Positions 58,748 to 64,000 of a DNA stretch of 64,000 nt are shown piece after piece. A program made the position numbers and the translations under genes. Location of the stretch: the NCBI GenBank assembly GCA_013365365.1, contig JABVXU010000129.1:1-64000 (forward strand), in the 5' to 3' direction. The first letter of the stretch is position 1. Each line of letters begins with the position of its first letter. The notes beneath the pieces are model-generated. The model saw only the letters and a program-made list of their open reading frames with translations. It searched no databases and had not been told where the DNA came from. This stretch comes from Cruorifilaria tuberocauda. Its lineage: Eukaryota; Nematoda; Chromadorea; Rhabditida; Onchocercidae.

Positions 58748-61184
58748 CTATTCAATCACATCACCCTTAGCACCCAATCTTTGGGGATCCTGACTAGGAT
58801 AATAAACTTTCGTCGCTGATGCTGGTATGTACGACATTAATCCTTTATAGGGTACCTGGAATTAGCAAAGCATACTCCAACTGATTAAAGATGGAACATT
58901 CTGAGAATAAGATTGATCACAATGGTCAGCCACAATTAATTAACAACACAAGATATAAAAAAGATTTTATAACGTAGGAAAAACGTTCTACCTGAGGTAC
59001 AATAAGCTGTGCAGGGGGCGTATACGTTGCGGCTGGAGGTAAAGGAGGCATCGGAATGTGATCAATACGTGCTCGCTTAGATGAATTTGCTTCTTCATCG
59101 AATAAATCCGGTAATGGACAAGCTAAAAATAATAAATCGCTAATGTTGGCTTTACATTAGGAAAATTCCCTTCATGATAAGATCATCATTTCCTCCTCAG
59201 CTGGGTTATCAATAGAAATGAAAAATAAAAAACAAAATATAAATATGGGAAAACAAAGATATCCACACTGGAAATTTGAACCAAATTCCATGGTTTAGTT
59301 AATTCAGAAAATAATACAGCAAAATATTTACGATTAGGAAGGCCAGCAACTGGTTCTGTTCTCTTCTTTTCTTCCTGTGTATTTTGTGTTTGAGGGCGAC
59401 CCCATCTTATTTTCAATCGTCTTCCTAAAACACCCAGCAATATTTGATGAGGAATATTCACTTCCAGCACAGTGGTACTAATTAAGTTGCATTGTCATTA
59501 GCATGAAATGTTAAAAGAACGTTACATGATTTTAAAAAAAAGCGGTGAAATTAAAATAATGTGAATAGCACTATTCACCTTGCAAGATAAGTTTATTGAA
59601 TGAACGTTCAGCAGCCTTTTCAGCAGCCAATCGTGTAGTGAATGATATAAACGCACATCCTTTATTGGGCAACAAATTAAGGCTACGTATCTCACCGAAT
59701 TGATAAAAATAATCCCTGCAAAGTTATATAGAAGGTAAGTAAAGAGAAAAACAACTGGATTCACTTCATTTTAGCTTAAAACTACTGAATATTAAATGTT
59801 ACTATTAACATGCAGAACTGTCATAACCAAATAAATTAGAGAAACCTTAAATCGACTTCGCTTATCACTCCAGCTGGACCTAAATCACCAACATACAATG
59901 TAGTAATGGTAGTGTCTTCTGGAGCTTGTAATACAGGCAAAGCTTTGGCACGGGTCAAAAGTTTCTCTGCAACTGGGTCATTGTTACCGTAATAACGATC
60001 CCGCATATTTTGATGACTTAATGGATCATCAGGATCAGAAGGCTTTTCATGCCTGAAACACTTCAAGATTTCCAAATGCCTAATAAAATTCAAATCAATT
60101 CATAGTAAGCAAAATACAAACCTATATGGACATTCCTCGCCACGTCTGCATTCCCCCTTAACGAAGAATGAACAAATGTGTGGCTTGTTCCGCTGATAAT
60201 ATGGTTGATTTCGGGCAAGCTTCTTCAGCAGATCATTTGATGCTATAAGAAATGTTTATTGTAAAACAATAGCTTAGTCACAAACTTCAGTCTATAGACT
60301 TCAAGCTTATTGTACATAAACTACAGATACCTTAGTTGAAATCAGACACATCTCAACGAAAAAATTGAAGTAAAAGAAAACTAACCAGAGTCAGTTATTT
60401 TAGCAAGAGCACCACCAGGTGTAGTACCATCTGTAAGAGCTAACTCCCGTTCCTGATTTTGAATGTAATAGTCACGATTCGCTCCTTGTCTGGGCAAATC
60501 ATCCTGTATTTGCAAAGCATGATCACGAACTTGTACAGGCAAACCTAAAATTTAAGTTAGTAATGAAGCTGATGTTCAGACAAACGAAAATGCACCAAAC
60601 CTAGACCACAATAAAAAATATTACCGAATTCGAGATCTAAAAGACACGTCTGACAAACATTCTTCATTTTAGCACACGTTTGACATACTTCCGTTTTCTT
60701 ATACCGCATACCCTTTCCAGGCATCCACCGGAAACAAGTGAAGGGACGTTGACAAATTTTGCATTCCGCTCCATGTCGATCTTTCAACTGAAAATCTAAC
60801 CGTGAACCAATGGCTTGACTTAGTTAAAGACAAATATAAAACTTAATTTATCACTATTTAACAAATTACGAGGACTTTTCTTACCATCCTTATGTACGGA
60901 TTCGATCCAAGACATGTTTGGCAAAGGATCGGAAATTCCTGAAATGCATAACATACAAAGAGAATACTTTACGATCATTCTATGGAGACATACGTATTAT
61001 TTCTAGCTGGAATTTAACTATAAATTATAAGACAAAAATGTCCAAGTCTTGATGTTCTGATCTATATGTACTCGAATTACAATAACATTTGAAACGTGGT
61101 GGGAGTCGAATGTAAAGAAAGAATGCTTACCGAATCTTCCCACGTTTTCCGATTATACTGATACGATGATTTTGATAATGCCAT
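58748..61184 (-). CDS. rbm-22: Pre-mRNA splicing factor RBM22
   Basis: Ten exons in phase: 61184-61131, 60938-60885, 60787-60625, 60544-60386, 60242-60122, 60052-59846, 59715-59579, 59424-59332, 59122-58992, 58855-58748. They give 408 residues, close to the usual 420. RBM22 contacts U6 snRNA and the pre-mRNA in the active spliceosome. The N-terminal zinc-binding part reads [23 protein letters not shown] and [17 protein letters not shown] finger follows ([21 protein letters not shown]), then an RRM with TTLYVGDLG (RNP2) and GCAFISF (RNP1), and a Pro-rich tail with [13 protein letters not shown]. All key motifs are intact. Confidence 0.95.
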
Positions 61185-62752
61185 ATGCTATCCTGCTCTA
61201 CTAATTAATGAAATTTATTTTCAATATTCCCTGGAAAATAAAGAGACGAAAATTGAGGTTATATAATCAAAAAGCAGTAAATTAGGACATCGATAACTGA
61301 AAACTTCTGGTATATCCATAAATATATCTACTGGATGGTAGCAATAATCAAATATAGCTAAACCAATTTGAACTCAGTGAAACAGTCCGCACTGAACAAT
61401 TTAAAACTCCAATTGGTCACATAGTTAAACTAATACAATTCGAAAAGAAATACCCCATAACCGTTATTCACCGACTTAATCAAGAAACAGCAGGATTCCA
61501 AGTGAATTCAAAATGTCTAACGATGAGCCTCGACTACCTGAACTACTTTCATTAAAGACGGTTAATTTCATAGTGGTCTCTACCTGTAAGCATATGGTTG
61601 CATTACGCAAACCTTGTACCAGGCCAATGTTTTGTACGGCCGAATGGTTTCGGGAATTCATTGTTATGCTTCACGTCGTTGACATACAGGTGTCGTGGTG
61701 TTGAATTGGACTATTCTTTTCATTTTATTAGTAACTGGTATCACGCTAAGCTTTTAAGTCTTCAGTTTTTGGGGTTTATATAAAAAACCGGATTAATCAG
61801 AGTTATGTATGGTTTTTTGCGCTTTTACGTAGTTTTTTCATGCCGATGCTGCTCTGAGAAAAAGTATATAGATCATACTTGAAAAAGCAGCAATTTCATG
61901 TCGAATTAAGGGCCAAGGTACATTTGAAATGCATCTGAATCATTTCAAGACTCAACATTATGAATTTCAGACTAATCCGAGAATAACATTCAGTTGCCGA
62001 TGGCTTAGTAATAGGCGGTCTGCGTCATTTATTTCCATATTTTGTCATTAATATGAATTCAAAGTTGTCTTCTCATTTTTGATCCTTTAATCCTATTTAA
62101 ATATTAGAGATTCACTGATATACGCATAAAATTGCAGAAATTTAAACTATTGGAGGTGTGATCCAGTGTGGTCCACGGCTGATTGAATTTTTTTTCTGCA
62201 TGGTTTCTTTTTTCGAAGTTTCCTAAGCTTACATATCTCTGAGTGTTGAAATCCTGTTTAGTTCCCAATGTCCTCATGTCTAAAGACGAACTAAAGTGTC
62301 TGCTGAAAGTAATTTAAATGTTTATATTTCGAGCTCTTGCATATTTCAGATATAATCGTGGGAAAGTTGATAGTCAGTTCGATTTCTTGGATTGTTACTC
62401 TGCCCGCAGGCAGGTTACGCGTGGTGCTCATTGAAATTGCTCAAAATTCTCACAAATTTTGGCCAGTTTTTAAAAAGCCGTAAAAAAGGCAGAAACGACT
62501 TTGGAAACACTTTTCTCGGAAGTTTGTAGTTCATAATTAAATTTTTGAGGTTGTTATCTGAACGAATGTAAAGGAAAGGTGCTTATTGGCTTTTTCATGA
62601 TATTGGAATATGTTGTAATTTCCATTCGCTTTTCGAAGCATCTTTGTTCTCTGGTTTTTTGTTCGGGTTATGATTACTTTCATGCATATCCAAAAAATCG
62701 TTGATTGTATTTTTGTTTTTCTCGTTTTGTAGACGGTAAAATTGCAGTTAAA
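61185..62752. other. Divergent intergenic region between rbm-22 and the KCTD gene
   Basis: It should contain both promoters. Likely spliced-leader acceptors lie close to both starts (minus-strand TAATTAG just upstream of rbm-22; TTTTGTAG ending at 62732, 20 bases before the KCTD ATG). A somewhat GC-richer segment at 61500-61720 has overlapping open frames on both strands but no recognisable product. Confidence 0.55.
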
Positions 62753-64000
62753 ATGGCTTCTGCATCAATTGGGTTGGACGACACGGCATCATCTTCAGAT
62801 GATCTTATGGATGAACAGTCTCCCGCTTCCCTACATGCTGTGGTATAGCTTTCATTTAGAAGTTTTGGTGTCAAACTTTTTGGATAATTAGAAGAGTGAG
62901 GATTAAATTTTAGATTAGTGGAACAACCATATCCGATATATCTGTCCACCAGTCTGTGTCGGTAATGGATATTGAGCAGGAGCATGTGTTACCGGATGAA
63001 CACAGATTTGATATTGCTTTGTCAAAAATGTGGATACGTTTAAATGTTGGTGGAACGGTTTGTTTCCCATATCATTTTAAGAAAGAAACTGGTATATAGT
63101 ATTTCAGTAAATTTTGTATATGTTTTTCTTAAATTGGTGCGAAAAATCATTAGGAAACAAATTTGAACTGCAGTTAATTTGAAAGTGGCAGAATATTGCA
63201 GATTTTCCAAACTACTCGGCAGACGTTGTGTCGCGAAGCAAATTCATTTTTGGCTCGTCTATGTAAAGAAGACGACGAATTACCTAGTGAGAAAGTTCGT
63301 ACTTTTCACTTCATAATGGGTTGCGACCACAATTAAAAATACCAATCAAACTACCGTTCTTTCAAAAAATGAGGAATATGACTTTCATTGTTGTTTTTGT
63401 AAAAAATATAGCTTAAAAAGTAAGCTCACAATTTGAAAATTTGTTTCAATATTGTAGTTTAATGCTTCATTGTTTTTAGGATGGTACAGGCGCTATATTG
63501 ATTGATCGTGATCCGGAATATTTCGCACCCGTATTGAATTACTTACGACACGGTAAACTTGTAGTAAATAAGAATGTGAGTATCGAAGGTAGGTTTGTTG
63601 TAGAGATTTGACGGCAGTTGATTGTACTGAAATTTTCTCTTAAATAAAGAGTGAGACTTTGCAGGAGTTCTCGAAGAAGCAGAATTTTATAATTTGCCTC
63701 GACTAATTCAGTTATGTACGGAACGATTAGCAGAATTTGGTGGGAAAAAAGCAAAACAGGTTTGTTTGTAGTGTTTACTTTTGTTTGTGGAAGACTGATA
63801 GTCTGTTATTTTCCATAGTCCTGGAAAGTTTATACTATAGTGAAGTTTTTAAGTAAAGCACTTCATAGAATGGTAGGAAAGCCGTCACGAAAAAAGTGGT
63901 GCTAATGCAAAGTCAATGAAGTTATTTATATTAGTAATTCGATTTTAGGAAATTTTAATGAAAAAATTGTTGTAGACTAAACACGTTTATCGCGTCCTCC
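62753..64000 (+). CDS. KCTD2/5/17 (insomniac-like) BTB adaptor for Cullin-3, partial
   Basis: Exons: 62753-62842, 62914-63057, 63202-63294, 63480-63588, 63665-63759, 63976-64000 (cut by the window). The variable acidic/Ser-rich start is followed by the T1-type BTB domain: [63 protein letters not shown] and [17 protein letters not shown]. The last codons read TKHVYRVL, the start of the conserved C-terminal domain of the KCTD5 group. These proteins form pentamers and bring substrates to Cullin-3 ubiquitin ligases. In Drosophila the relative insomniac affects sleep. Confidence 0.92.

Noticed and set aside
61513..61704. 63-codon open frame (MSNDEPRLPELLSLKT...) divergent from rbm-22, in a slightly GC-richer stretch
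   Set aside because: Two other frames, one per strand, are equally open here, and no motif or splice context favours one.

Overview
The window looks like nuclear DNA of a nematode, most likely a filarial worm. It is AT-rich and has many short exons with GT...AG introns and TTTCAG-type acceptors. Likely spliced-leader acceptors (AG a few bases before the ATG) precede several start codons, and the gene set is animal and nematode-like. The filarial assignment is inference from composition and gene style. All gene models were built by hand from splice sites, codon phase and remembered protein-family patterns; no alignment was run.

Layout, left to right. At 3606-11634 (+) lies the C-terminal part of a MAGI-type junction scaffold (two WW and five PDZ domains); its guanylate-kinase end is not visible and probably lies left of the window. 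At 14413-34625 (+) a complete Flamingo/CELSR-type adhesion receptor (fmi-1 family) occupies about 20 kb in about 40 exons: nine cadherin repeats, EGF and laminin-G modules, a hormone-receptor/GAIN region, seven membrane helices and a short tail. At 36754-37620 (+) there is an intronless gene for an unrecognised secreted protein. At 38669-40513 (-) is a CDK-like protein whose catalytic residues are replaced (a pseudokinase). At 44146-52251 (+) is a KDM3/JHDM2-type JmjC histone demethylase with an intact iron site. At 53284-56718 (-) four short exons encode what resembles the N-terminal domain of PDIA5 without any CxxC thioredoxin domain. At 57703-58214 (-) is mitochondrial ribosomal protein bS18 (MRPS18C type), and at 58748-61184 (-) the spliceosomal factor RBM22. 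At 62753-64000 (+) is a KCTD2/5/17 (insomniac-like) Cullin-3 adaptor, cut by the right edge.

The genes do not form one pathway. MAGI and Flamingo both act at cell contacts and neuronal membranes. RBM22 and MRPS18C are housekeeping genes in tandem on one strand and could be co-transcribed. No prokaryotic elements, intact transposons, tRNA or rRNA genes were seen.

The most unusual points are: an A7 slippery heptamer where the Flamingo 7TM frame breaks by exactly -1; two GC-AG introns in the same gene; loss of the GPS cleavage signature; the CDK pseudokinase; the truncated PDIA5-like gene; an intronic hairpin; and a possible 135-bp cassette exon in magi.
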